From NCBI GenBank assembly GCA_023512835.1, contig CM042088.1:8734078-8798077 (forward strand): a stretch of 64,000 nucleotides of DNA. The letters run 5' to 3'. The stretch's first letter is position 1. Each line of letters starts with the position of its first letter. The notes under the pieces were generated by a model. The model had not been told where the DNA came from. It searched no databases and saw only the letters and a program-made list of their open reading frames with translations. The DNA comes from Taxillus chinensis. Lineage: Eukaryota > Streptophyta > Magnoliopsida > Santalales > Loranthaceae. Position numbers and translations under genes: made by a program. Below, in pieces: positions 1-9,593 of this stretch.

Positions 1-597
1 CCTCTCTCTCTCTCTCTCTCTGGGGCTAGCAAGAACAAGCAAAGGGAAGAACACAAGAACCCTAAACTCAAACTCAAGCCCTCATTATATAGACACTACC
101 CACATCAAAACGACGTAGTTTTGATTAAGTAAATCCCAGGATCAAAACGACATAGTTTTGATCACACAAATTAGCACCTTTCCGCACCCATATAGGCCAA
201 AATACTCAGAATTTCAACATGGTCCTTTGGAGGAAGATCATTAGAATGTCAAAACCAAGGGAACCATGCAAAAATATGGCTACACGCCAATTTGAACGTG
301 AATTCCCCAATTCACGTGCAACTCCAAATGCACTCCAAATGCGCTCAAACTTCACCCCTAGCCTCCTTGCATCATGTAGAAGACAACCACACTTGTACGT
401 GAAATGGACCCATTTCACGTGCACCTCACATACACGTCCATTTGGCCTGAAACTTCTGTGGTAGATAGAGGAAATCATTCTAAGCATCTTTCCTTCTGCA
501 CGTGAATTCATTTGAGCCCATTCACTAGGTCAAAATCTAGAAAAAAACCCTACTCAGAAGGCAAAACTGTGACTAACTCAAGGTACGGGTCCTTACA
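1..597 (-). mobile_element. A-type LTR, minus strand, left end outside window
   Basis: The right edge reads as TGTAAGGACCCG on the minus strand, the same start as the LTRs of element A at 2373 and 9594. The shared landmarks follow in the same order on the minus strand: two TGCACG-type palindromes (292-321 and 394-423), two ATCAAAAC-N6-GTTTTGAT palindromes (104-125 and 141-162), a TATA-like site near 85-93, and a CT-rich leader at the window edge (1-22). It interrupts the 3' LTR of element B; the adjoining AGTAT (598-602) is a possible target duplication, but its partner lies outside the window. It may be a solo LTR or the end of a whole element. Confidence 0.85.
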
Positions 598-713
598 AGT
601 ATAGTCAAAATTCTCCATTCGACTAGCACATCATTGTTCTGATGTCCATTGTCTAGGACCAAGTCCCAATCGCAAGGCTAACTCCAACAACCCCTCAAAT
701 ATGGGTCCTTACA
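598..713 (-). repeat. Remaining piece of the 3' LTR of element B
   Basis: This short segment matches the outer end of B's 5' LTR at about 24888-25000 almost base for base. It ends at 713 with the minus-strand LTR start TGTAAGGACCC. The rest of this LTR must lie left of the A-type LTR, outside the window. Confidence 0.85.
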
Positions 714-730
714 TCCTCTCCCCCTTAAAG
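714..730 (-). promoter_or_regulatory. Polypurine tract of element B
   Basis: On the minus strand this reads as an A/G-rich run with GGGGGAGAGGA directly against the LTR start. This is the usual priming site for plus-strand DNA synthesis in an LTR element, and it fixes B as minus-strand. Confidence 0.85.
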
Positions 731-1404
731 ACTTTTTGTCCTCGAAAAGAAATTTGGGATTGAAAAGAAACGTCCACAACTAATGAACAAAATATACAAT
801 GGCAAAAGAAATAATCAATAGTACCTGATTATGTTGATGTTTGATGTTTGCCTTGCCTTCCTCCCCTCTTTTAGGGTTGTTCGCCCTCGAATAGATCAGG
901 GTAGTGAGCATGCATTTCAGCCTCACGTTCCCAAGTCTCTTCCTCCATACCTTGGTGTTTCCACAGCACCCAAACCAACGGAATAGTCTTTCCTCATAGC
1001 TGCTTCTCGCGCCTATCCAAAATGCGTATAGGTGCCTCGACAACCGTTAGATCCTCCTCAATGTCCAGAGTACTCCAGTCCAACACATGTGTGGGATTTG
1101 GATGATATGCCCGCAACTGGGATACATGGAAGACATTATGCACTCAACTCAAACTGGGAGGTAATGCCAACATATATGCAACAGGTCCAACCCTACTCAA
1201 AATCTGAAATGGGCCTATGTATCTAGGTGATAACTTAGACCCCCTTCCAAATCGCTTATGTTCCCTACGTGGGGAAACACGAAGGAACACGTGGTCTCCA
1301 ACCAAAAATTTCAACGGACAGCGTCGGTGATCTGCATAGGACTTTTGTCTGCTCTGAGCTATAAGAAGGCGCTGCCTAATCAGCTGTACTTTTGCTGTAG
1401 CCTC
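731..1404 (-). pseudogene. Element B: decayed integrase C-terminus and chromodomain region
   Basis: This segment corresponds position by position to the intact-looking integrase tail and chromodomain-like region of element D (47511-48128). In B the reading frame is broken by indels and stops; only short stretches similar to the D tail ([16 protein letters not shown] region) can still be followed. It is the 3' end of the B pol region, before its polypurine tract. Confidence 0.7.
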
Positions 1405-2244
1405 TTAGACCAATTGAGGTCCCAACATAGCTGCCTCTCCAGCTTCTGCCCAACACAATGGAGACCGACAAGGTCTACCATACAATGCCTCAAATAGGGC
1501 CATCCCTATGGAAGCCTGGTAACTGTTATTGTAGGCAAACTCTACTAGAGGAAGGTGAGAAGCCCATGATCCTCCAAAATCAAGCGTACAGGCTCTCAAA
1601 ACGTCTTCCAGTGTCTGAATAGTCCTCTCTGACTGACCATCAGTCTCGGGGTGATAAGTAGTACTCAAATTAAGTCGTGTCCCCAATGCTTCTTGCAAAC
1701 CACTCCAAAATCGTGAGGTAAATCGTGCATCTCTGTCTGAAACAATAGACACGGGTACTCCATGCAATCGGACAATTTCATCAACATATAACTGGCTTAA
1801 CATCCCAATGGAGTCTCGCTCCCGAATAGCCAAGAAATGGGTTGATTTGGTCAATCGGTCTACAATAACCCAAATCATGTCCTTCCTCCCTAAAGTAGGA
1901 GGAAGTCCAGTCACAAAGTCCATGGTAATATGTTCCCACTTCCACTCAGCCACCGGCAAAGGCTGCAATTGACCAGCAGGTTGTTGGTGCTCTACCTTCA
2001 CTTGCTGACAAGTGAGGCACCTGGAAACAAACTCTGCTACACTTCTCTTCAGTCCCGGCCACCAGAACTGTGCTCGTACGGCGCGATACATCTTTGTCCC
2101 TCCCGGATATACAGCCAAACGGGAATGATGAAACTCCCTCATCACATCCTCTCGAAGGAAGGGCGGTACTATCAGGCGCCCCTGAAATCTCAACTCATGG
2201 TCAACTCCTTCCATCCACTCTTCTGACATCTCACCGGCCTCCAT
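1405..2244 (-). pseudogene. Element B: Ty3/gypsy integrase core
   Basis: An open stretch of 279 codons covering the zinc-binding N-terminus and catalytic core of a Ty3/gypsy integrase. The zinc region reads EFHHSRLAVYPGG ... RCLTCQQ: the second zinc His, present as HPGG in elements A and D, is Tyr here. The catalytic triad is visible as D in MDFVTGLP, D in VSDRDARF and E in GQSERT, with 35 residues between the last two. The integrase would insert element DNA into chromatin. The zinc-ligand loss and the broken flanking regions make this a dead copy. Upstream (right) it is cut by the insertion of element A. Confidence 0.9.
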
Positions 2245-2367
2245 CTAGGCTTGGATTACTTCACAATCCACGTCCCCCAACTGTCCATCACGGACACGTT
2301 GATACAACTCTGGCATCACAGTGATAGGACACAGGATTGCTTCCCCACTGCTAAGATCAGGTTGTAC
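2245..2367 (-). pseudogene. Element B: RNase H-integrase linker, left part
   Basis: Matches the linker between RNase H and integrase of element D around 48990-49110. The sequence breaks off at the insertion point of element A and resumes at 11243, where it joins directly to the remaining RNase H region. Confidence 0.8.
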
Positions 2368-2372
2368 CTGAA
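2368..2372. repeat. Target site duplication CTGAA (left) of element A
   Basis: CTGAA lies directly before the LTR start at 2373, and the same five bases follow the 3' LTR end at 11238-11242. A 5-bp duplication is normal for Ty3/gypsy integrase and shows that the A ends are original. Confidence 0.95.
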
Positions 2373-2542
2373 TGTAAGGACCCGTACCTTGAGTTAGTCA
2401 GTTTTGCCTCCTGAGTAGAGTTTTTCTAGATTTTGACCTAGTAAATGGACTCCAATGAATTCACGTGCAAAAGAAAAGATGCTTAGAATGATGTCCTCTA
2501 TCTACCACAGAAGTTTCAGGCCAAATGGACATATATGTGAGG

Positions 2543-2673
2543 TGCACGTGATATGGGTCCAATTCACGTGCAAGTGTAATTGTCTTCCAAATGATGCAAG
2601 GAGACTAGGGGTGAAGTTTGAGAGCATTTGGAGTTCATATGGAGTTGCACGTGAATTGGGAATTCACGTGCAA
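2543..2673 (+). repeat. TGCACG palindrome pair in the element A LTR
   Basis: The second palindrome (2645-2673) is perfect: arm TTGCACGTGAATT, loop GGG, complementary arm, followed by a partial third copy of the arm (AATTGGCGTGC). The first (2543-2572) has arms starting TGCACGTGA with two central mismatches. Each arm contains CACGTG, the G-box core bound by plant bZIP/bHLH factors. The equivalent pair in the 3' LTR is at 9764-9793 and 9866-9894. Confidence 0.85.
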
Positions 2674-2802
2674 ATTGGCGTGCGACCATATTTTTGCATG
2701 GTTCCCTTGGTTTTGTCATTCTAAGGAACTTTCTCCAAAGGACCATGTTGAAATTCCGAGTATTTTGGCCTATATGGGTGCGGAAAGGTGGTAACTTGTG
2801 TG

Positions 2803-2880
2803 ATCAAAACTACGTCGTTTTGATCCTGGGATTCACTTAATCAAAACTACGTCGTTTTGATGTTGTGTTGTCTATATAAG
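2803..2880 (+). promoter_or_regulatory. Putative LTR promoter of element A: twin ATCAAAAC palindromes and TATA box
   Basis: Two copies (2803-2824 and 2840-2861) of ATCAAAAC, TACGTC, GTTTTGAT lie just upstream of TCTATATAAG (2871-2880). The centre holds ACGT, the core of plant bZIP sites. A telobox-like TTTAGGGTTT and a GA-rich leader follow, so transcription probably starts shortly after 2900. The same arrangement is in the 3' LTR at 10024-10100. Confidence 0.75.
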
Positions 2881-3148
2881 GAGGAGGAGTCCCTCTGTTT
2901 TAGGTTTAGGGTTTGCTGCTTCACCACCGTCGCAGAGAGAGAAAGAGAGGAAGGAGAGCTCCTGGTTCTTGCCGGGCGTCTTGCGTGGGTGGTCGGTGCT
3001 TCGTGGGTGGACGGCGTTCGGCTTGGGATCGGACCGTTCTTTGTGTTGTTGCGTTTTCCTTGAGGTAGGGGTTCTGTTCTTCCTAAGTCCTTCTCTGTCC
3101 TAGGGTTCCAGGCGAATTCGGTTATAACTCGTTATATATAAATATGTT

Positions 3149-3178
3149 ATCCATATAGGTGTGATCTCCTATATGGAT
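3149..3178 (+). other. Conserved stem-loop in the transcribed LTR leader (element A, 5' LTR)
   Basis: Perfect 11-bp inverted repeat ATCCATATAGG / CCTATATGGAT around the 8-base loop TGTGATCT, about 270 bp downstream of the TATA box. Homologous stem-loops with paired base changes occur at 10372-10401, 16188-16217, 39723-39752 and 58358-58387. The position suggests an RNA structure in the R/U5 leader; its role is unknown. Confidence 0.85.
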
Positions 3179-3454
3179 GTTGGCCTTCAGTGGCATGTTG
3201 GTGTGATTCTCGTGGATTACAAGCTATGTGTTCGATGAAATGCCTGTGTGAATATAGCTGTATGTATATGCCCATTACGTGTTTGATAATATGTATGTGT
3301 GGCTGGACTTGTGATTTAGTGTATGTATGTATGCTGGGTGTGTGTTCTATTGCCTGAATGGCTAGGTTTGTGCACTGGTGAGCGGGTGCACACCAAGTGT
3401 TTGGTTTTATGTTTGTGTGACTGTGGTATAAGTTGTGTGCCTGACTGTGGTATC

Positions 3455-3582
3455 TGGCCTGAAGAGGCGGTTAAACTACTTTGCCTAAGAGGCGGTTAAA
3501 CCAGTGGCCTGAAGAGGCGGTTAAATCACTTGGCCTGAAGAGGCGGTTAAATAACTTGGCCTGAAGAGGCGGTTAAATCACT
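3455..3582 (+). repeat. 26-bp minisatellite in the element A 5' LTR
   Basis: Five tandem units of about 26 bp with core GGCCTGAAGAGGCGGTTAAA. The 3' LTR has three units (10677-10752). Because both LTRs of one insertion start identical, the difference arose after insertion. Confidence 0.9.
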
Positions 3583-4070
3583 TGTGTTTTGTGTGGTGGA
3601 TAATTGTGACTACCGATGTGGTTTGATATTGTTTGTTGAGATTGTTGTAACACGTCACTACACCTGTGCACATGCATGTAGCCGCTAGGAGCATGGGAAG
3701 GGTTGGGGAGACTTGATCCCTACCGAGCCGTGGTTGCTCACCCCTCCTACCGTGTTTGCTTGTTTTCCAGGGACTTACGGGCGTTAGGTGGATACACCCA
3801 GGTGGAAGACCTTATCCATTTTACTCTCTTCCATTTATGTTGTTTTCTTTTATGGGAACTGATGTAACCCCAGTGGGGATGGGATGGGAAAGAATTTCAT
3901 TGTAACAAACTGGTTTGGATTATTTTTATGAACATTACTTTCTTGAATGTGTTGTGGATGTTTGAAATGTAAAATTCTTGGTTTGTATCCTAACCCCTTT
4001 GCCCTCCGTGTGGGTAAAAGGGGAGTCACGTGCCGGTTTCCTCGGGTTGGAAATCCGGGGCGTGACAATA

Positions 4071-4082
4071 TGGTATCAGAGC
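4071..4082 (+). promoter_or_regulatory. Primer binding site, tRNA-iMet type (element A)
   Basis: TGGTATCAGAGC three bases after the 5' LTR end. It is complementary to the 3' end of plant initiator tRNA-Met and would prime minus-strand DNA synthesis. Confidence 0.95.
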
Positions 4083-4479
4083 ATGGTCTAATTGGCCTAG
4101 GGTAGTGGGCGGACTTGGTTATCTTGAGTCCTTTGGAGGAGCCTGGAGGGACATGCCTGATCAACATGGTCCTCTTTGAGCCTCCAAGGTGTACTTAGGG
4201 TAGTCCAGTCTTGTGATAGGATTTGCATGCATTGGCATTAGGGCACTAGTTGCATTTGCTGTGAATGTATGCTAAACTGTGGATAAGATCACATGATTAG
4301 GTGAAATGTGCAACTCTGATTTGTTTGGCAATGTGTACTGGACTGTGAACTGTGAAATGTGATTGATGCAATGTATGTTTGTAATGTCATGTGTTGATCA
4401 GTGGGGTAGAGGTAGTGACGCGATAGATTATAAAAAAAAATTTGTTTTGACGTTGTGCTTCTTACTTCGTGTAGTAAGA
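4083..4479 (+). other. Untranslated leader of element A
   Basis: About 400 bp between primer site and the Gag start, with no open frame of note. It is G/T-rich and contains an A-run at 4432-4440. This is where packaging signals usually sit in such elements; none can be named here. Confidence 0.6.
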
Positions 4480-5658
4480 ATGCCGCCGAGAAGAGTGACA
4501 CGTGCGTCCGGGGCAGTGGCTGATGAGTCATCTGCCCATGAGGGTCCGGGTGCGGGACCATCCATTGGAGGGCATGCGTTGTTACTGGCACAGCTACAAG
4601 AAGGCATCCGGCTGGAGGTACGAGAGCTACGGGAGGGACTCCGGCAGGATGTTCGGGAGGAGGTGCGCCGTGAGATGGCAGCACAGCAGGTGGTGCCACC
4701 ACCACCACCACCAGATGGGAGAGCTGCCTCGTGAGCGTGAGAGTTCGGCTGGGTGGTGTACCGACCCGTGCGAGAGGATGACGTGGTGACACGGTTCCGA
4801 AAGGAACAACCTCCGCGATTTAAGGGGGGAGAAGATCCGGTGGTAGGCGAAAGGGTGGTTGAGGCAGATTGAGCATGTGTTCTCCTTTCTCCTGCCCCGG
4901 GAGGAGGATAAAGTGCGACTGGCAATTCGGCAGCTAGAGGGGGACGCTTTGGAGTGGTGGACGAGTGTTGCGGGGAGCCGTGCAGTACAACTCATGTTTT
5001 GGGAGGAGTTCTTGCAACTCTTCCAAGATGAGTTCTTCCCGGAATCGGTGAGATGGCGAAGAGGGAAGAATTTGGCAGCTTGAAGCAGGGATCCAAGACG
5101 GTACCTGAGTATGAGCGGGAGTTCCGGAGATTGAGTAGGTTTGCTCCTGAGACTGTGGTAAGGGAGGACCTGAAGGCCCACAAGTTCACCTTGGGTCTCA
5201 AGCCAGCCCTTAGGGAGAGGGTGGCGATTCTACGCTTGAGGACCTATCGTGAGGCCGTGGAGACGGCCCGTATAGGCGAGAGAGAACTGGATGATGGGAG
5301 GCAGGCCCATCAGGGGCGCCAGTTGCAGAGTGGGCCTGATCGAGATGTAGGGTCCAAGAGGCTCAAGACGGAGGAGAGGGATAGCAGTTCTTTTCGCAGT
5401 CGGGGTCAGACATCTGTGAACCCTGGGAGGTTCACCTTTGGCGGCGGAAGACAGGGTGGTCCAGCTGGGAGTCTACCGAGCAGATGCCACTGCTGTGGAG
5501 AGCAGGGTCACTTCAAAGGGGAGTGCCCCAAGAAGGACTGGCGATGCAACAACTGTGGACGAGAAGGCCACTTGCGCCGGGTTTGCAGGAGTGGCAACAG
5601 GGGAGCGGGGAGCATGGCATCCAGCGTGAGGAGTGATGCTAGCTTCGTGCACCACTGA
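4480..5658 (+). pseudogene. gag: Element A: Gag, frameshifted
   Basis: Begins MPPRRVTRA at 4480, the same N-terminus as Gag of elements B and D. The first frame stops at 4734; the capsid-like part follows in another frame (4859-5083, with RQIEHVFSF and ALEWW) and then returns (5053-5658). The C-terminus holds two CCHC zinc knuckles in a row, CHCCGEQGHFKGEC and CNNCGREGHLRRVC, which bind element RNA. Gag would form the virus-like particle. At least two indels break the frame, so it cannot give a full protein as written. Confidence 0.9.
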
Positions 5659-5673
5659 GAGACCCGCTCGTCG

Positions 5674-6351
5674 GTGGCGGGCCAGGCAGGCAGATCCGGT
5701 CGGACCCGACCCCGGGGGAGGCCGGAGCGGCAAAGGACCGAGGCTGGAGGCAACCTTAGCGGGAAGCGTCCAGTGAGTGAGCCAACCAGTGGCGCAGGCC
5801 AAGGAAGGGTGTTTGCGCTAGAGGTGACGTACCAGGAGGAGGCTGAGCTACCACCCCCACCAGCTGAGGGTGGAGCAGGGCCATCGGTGGTTAGAGGTAC
5901 CCTCTTGGTCTCCCGTACATTAGCTTCTGTTCTTTTCGATACGGGTGCATCATGTTCGTTTGTTCTTGAGCTTGTAGTAGACGGCTTGGGGTTAGCTTGT
6001 GTGGAGGCCGCGAGGCCCCTAGTTGTGGAGTCTCCGGTGGGAGGCATGATTGAGGTACGGCGAGTGTGTCGTGACTGTGTGTTAACCATAGGCGAGGTGG
6101 AGCTGAGTTTTGACTTGCATGTGATGCCTTTGAGGACGTTTGACCTGATCTTGGGTATGGATTGGCTTATGGCTTTCCAGGCCAAGATAGATTGTTATCG
6201 GCGGCGTGTGTCCTTCATGACACCTGCAGGGACCTCTTGCACCCTGCAGGGGGAGTGGGACTGTGAGGCGAGTCGGGCCGGGCCAGATGTTGGACCGGTG
6301 GGGTGCCATTACCCACAGGTTGGCAGCCCTGACCTTTCCCGAGAAGGGTAA
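5674..6351 (+). pseudogene. pol (PR): Element A: aspartic protease domain
   Basis: A retropepsin-like domain with the catalytic motif LFDTGAS and the flap/core segment ending LILGMDWLM, as in plant chromoviruses. It is in a different register from the zinc-knuckle part of Gag and ends at a stop (6349-6351) before the RT region. The protease would cleave the Gag-Pol polyprotein. The open stretch itself is intact, but its links on both sides are broken. Confidence 0.88.
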
Positions 6352-7650
6352 GGTGGAAAGGAGGGTGTGGCCCGTTGTTGTGGACCAATTTCAGGATGTT
6401 TTTCCTGAGCGGTTGAGGAGTTTGCCACCTAAGAGGAGTGTGGAGTTCACCATTGAGTTGGTGCCGGGGACGGGTCCAATTTCCCAAGTAGCGTATCGTA
6501 TGGGGCCAGCCGAGCCGAGGGAGCTTCAAGAGGCAAATCGAGGAGTTGGTGGGCCAGGGGTATATTAGACCAAGTACCTCACCTTGGGGTGCTCCGGTGC
6601 TCTTTGCTAAGAAGGCCGATGGCACACTACGTCTCTGCATCGACTACAGGAAAGCCGAATTCGGTGACGAAGAACAAGTACCCGTTGCCTCGGATAGATG
6701 ACCTGTTTGACCAATTGAGTGGGGCCCAGTGGTTTTCCAAAATAGATTTACGGTCGGGATATCACCGGCTCAGGGTTAGGGAGGAGGACATCCCTAAGAC
6801 GGCTTTTCGGTGCGGTATGGGCATTATGAGTGGGTAGTGATGCCTTTCGGGCTCACTAATGCGCCAGCGGTGTCCATGCATTTGATGAACCAAGTCTTTG
6901 CTCCATACCTAGACTCGTTCGTGGTGGTGTTTATCGACGATATCTTGGTGTATTCCAAGACCGAGAGGGAACATGTGGAGCACTTGGCAACAGGTTGCAA
7001 ACCTTGAGGGACCAGGCATTGTTTGCTAAGTTTAGCAAGTGTGAGTTTTGGCTGCAGGAGGTTCACTTTCTTGGCCATGTGGTGTCACTGAGGGAGTTAG
7101 GGTGGACCCGGCCAAGATTGAGGCCGTGGCATCGTGGGCGAGACCAACCAACGTTTTTGAGATCCGTAGTTTTCTTGGTTTGGCGGGGTACTATCGTCGT
7201 TTTGTGGAGGGGTTCTCCCGTTTGGCGGCTCCTATGACAGCGTTGACTCGGAAGGGCGTGAAGTTTGATTGGGTGACAAGTGTCGCCGGGCGTTTGAGAC
7301 TCTCAAAACCCGTTTGACCACTGCACCTGTGTTGAGGTTACCTCGGGAGGATATTCCATATGAAGTGTCTTGTGATGCGTCCAGGGTTGGTTTGGGGTGT
7401 GTGCTTATGCAGGAGCACGGTGTGGTAGCTTATGGGTCAAGGCGGTTGAAGCCTCATGAGCAGAATTATCCTACTCATGACCTTGAGTTAGTCCTTGTCA
7501 TCTTCGCCCTGAAGAGTTGGCAGCACTACCTCTTGGGGGGAAAAGTTTGTGGTGTTCTCGGATCACAAGAGCCTTCATACACATCTTTACTCGAAGGACT
7601 TGAATTTGAGGCAAAGGAGATGGGTGGAGTATTTGCGGACCTTTGATTTT
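6352..7650 (+). pseudogene. pol (RT-RH): Element A: reverse transcriptase and RNase H, multiple frameshifts
   Basis: RT landmarks are spread over several frames: the segment VEFTIEL (6263-6568), a central part with KIDLRSGYH (6589-6837), and MPFGLTNAP with the catalytic [10 protein letters not shown] (6810-7007). RNase H follows with the catalytic-Asp region [15 protein letters not shown] and HDLEL (7269-7646). I count at least five frame changes, so the protein is not made as one chain. In a working element this enzyme copies the RNA into DNA. Confidence 0.88.
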
Positions 7651-9263
7651 ACTCTTGCCTATACCCCGGGCAAGGGTAATGTTGTGGCCGATGCATTGAG
7701 CGAAAAAGGGAAAGCTGAGGTGGCCGTGAGAGAGTGGAAGCCGATGGAGCAGTTGGCAATGTTGCAGGCTGCGCTTGTTGTTCGTGATGGTGGGACAGTC
7801 CTGAGTCCTTTGGTGGTGGTGCCTGAGTTGTACCAGCGCGTCCGGGAGGAACAGCTGGGTGACATTGAGTGTGAGGTTCTCCGTGCCCGTATTGAGGCTG
7901 GGGAGCTATCTGGGGACTGGACAGAGGGTCCTGAGCATGAGTTGTCATTTCAGGGGCGGTTGGTAGTAGCTTCTTCCCTCAGGGATGAGGTGATGAGGGA
8001 GTTTCACCAGTCTAGAGTTGCTGTGCATCCAGGGGGTACGAAGATGTACCATGCGCTTCGGGCACATTTTTGGTGGCCTGGGATGAAACGCGATGTGGCT
8101 GCCTTTGTTTCGCGGTGCCTCACGTGTCAGCAGGTGAAGGCTGAGCATCAGCGGCCGGCGGGCATGTTACAGCCCTTGCCCATAGCGGAGTGGAAGTGGG
8201 ACCATATAGCGATGGATTTTGTGACTGGTCTTCCACCCACCACTGGGAGGAGGGATATGATTTGGGTGATTGTGGATCGACTCACAAAGTCGGCTCATTT
8301 CCTGGGCGTTGTCGCGAGCGGGACTCTATTGGGACCTTGAGTCAGCTATACATGAACGAGATTGTGAGACTGCATGGCGTACCATCGTCGGTTGTCTCAG
8401 ACCGGGATTCGAGGTTCACTTCCCGTTTTTGGGCAGGTTTGCAGGAGGCTATGGGGACCAAGCTTCACTTGAGTACAGCCTTTCACCCTGAGACTGACGG
8501 CCGACGAGAGGACGAATCAGACTTTGGAGGACATGTTGAGGGCTTGTGTGCTAGATTTTGGGGGTTCGTGGGCACCTCACCTTCCTTTGGTGGAGTTTGC
8601 CTACAACAACAGTTATCAGGCATCCATTGGGATGGCTCCTTTTGAGGCGTTGTATGGACGGCCGTGTCGATCACCTTTGTGTTGGACCGAGGTGGGGGAG
8701 ACAGCTCTCTTGGGACCGCAGTTGGTTCAAGAGGCTACTGAGAAGGTCAAGTTGATTCGTCAGCGTTTGTTGTCAGCTCAGAGTCGGCAGAAATCTTATG
8801 CGGATCAGCGGCGGCGACCTTTGGCGTTTCTGTTGGTGATCATGTGTTCCTTCGTGTCTCTCCACGACGTGGTCATCGACGGTTTGGGCGAGGTTCCAAG
8901 CTATCTCCGCGGTTTATTGGTCCTTTTGAGATTCTGGATCGTGTAGGGCCTGTGGCCTACCGGTTAGCGTTACCACCGCGGCTGAGTCGAGTGCACAACG
9001 TGTTTCACGTGTCCCAGTTGCGGAAGTATCACCCTGACCCCACTCATGTGATTGATTGGGGGACGTTGGACATCGAGGATGACATGTCCGTCATTGAGGC
9101 CCCTATCCGTATCCTAGATCGACGAGAAAAGCTTTTGCGTGGTCGTGCTATTCCTTTGGTTCGCGTGCTGTGGCAGCACCGTGGCATTGAGGAGGAGACC
9201 TGGGAACGTGAGTCCGTGATGCGTGAGCAGCACCCAGACTTGTTCGAGGACGAACAATCTTAA
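7651..9263 (+). pseudogene. pol (INT): Element A: integrase with chromodomain-like tail
   Basis: The N-terminal zinc region is intact (EFHQS, VHPGGTKMY, RCLTCQQ), and the first two catalytic Asp are present ([16 protein letters not shown]). A small deletion near 8500 destroys the third catalytic residue, the Glu of the GQSE segment kept in B and D, and shifts the frame; another shift lies near 8325. The tail (8844-9263) contains [14 protein letters not shown] and a chromodomain-like end with [14 protein letters not shown], typical of Tekay/Del-type chromoviruses, where it may guide insertion to chromatin. The stop is at 9261-9263. Confidence 0.9.
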
Positions 9264-9593
9264 GCGTGGGAGGTGGTCGTTGGCCAAGGGATGGATAGTG
9301 ATGTTTTCTTGTGATGTGTTTTCTTGTATTAGTTGATGTATTTGTATTGTCCTTTAAAGACATGTGTTTTTATTTGTGATGTGCCTTGAGATGTGTATTC
9401 GTGCCATGTGGACATGTGTTATGTGCATTATTGTGGTTATGGATTATGGTGGTACTGTTATGTGCCGTTGTGCTGTGTGTGGTGTATGACCCATTTGGGT
9501 GTTGTGGCTCGCCGTGTGGCAAATGGGTAGCTTGTGTTGTTTTCCTCTTGTGTCATTTCTTTTCGAGGACGAAAAGTCTTAAGGGGGAGAGGA
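9264..9593 (+). promoter_or_regulatory. 3' untranslated region and polypurine tract of element A
   Basis: About 310 bp of G/T-rich untranslated sequence, then AAGGGGGAGAGGA (9581-9593) directly against the 3' LTR. The motif CGAGGACGAAAAGTC just before it is shared by the B, D and F elements. Confidence 0.88.

Larger units (their letters stand above)
2373..4067 (+). repeat. 5' LTR of element A
   Basis: Starts TGTAAGGACCC and ends GGGGCGTGACA, so TG...CA termini. It is 1695 bp, against 1644 bp for the 3' copy; most of the difference is the number of 26-bp minisatellite units (five here, three there). Landmarks in order: TGCACG palindromes (2543-2572, 2645-2673), two ATCAAAAC palindromes, TATA box, GA-rich leader, conserved stem-loop (3149-3178), minisatellite, and a terminal segment with GTGGGTAAAAGG. 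Confidence 0.95.

Noticed and set aside
4427..5802. Overlapping long open frames on the minus strand across element A gag
   Set aside because: Shadows of the GC-rich gag sequence; no domain, and the plus-strand zinc knuckles and conserved Gag start decide the strand.
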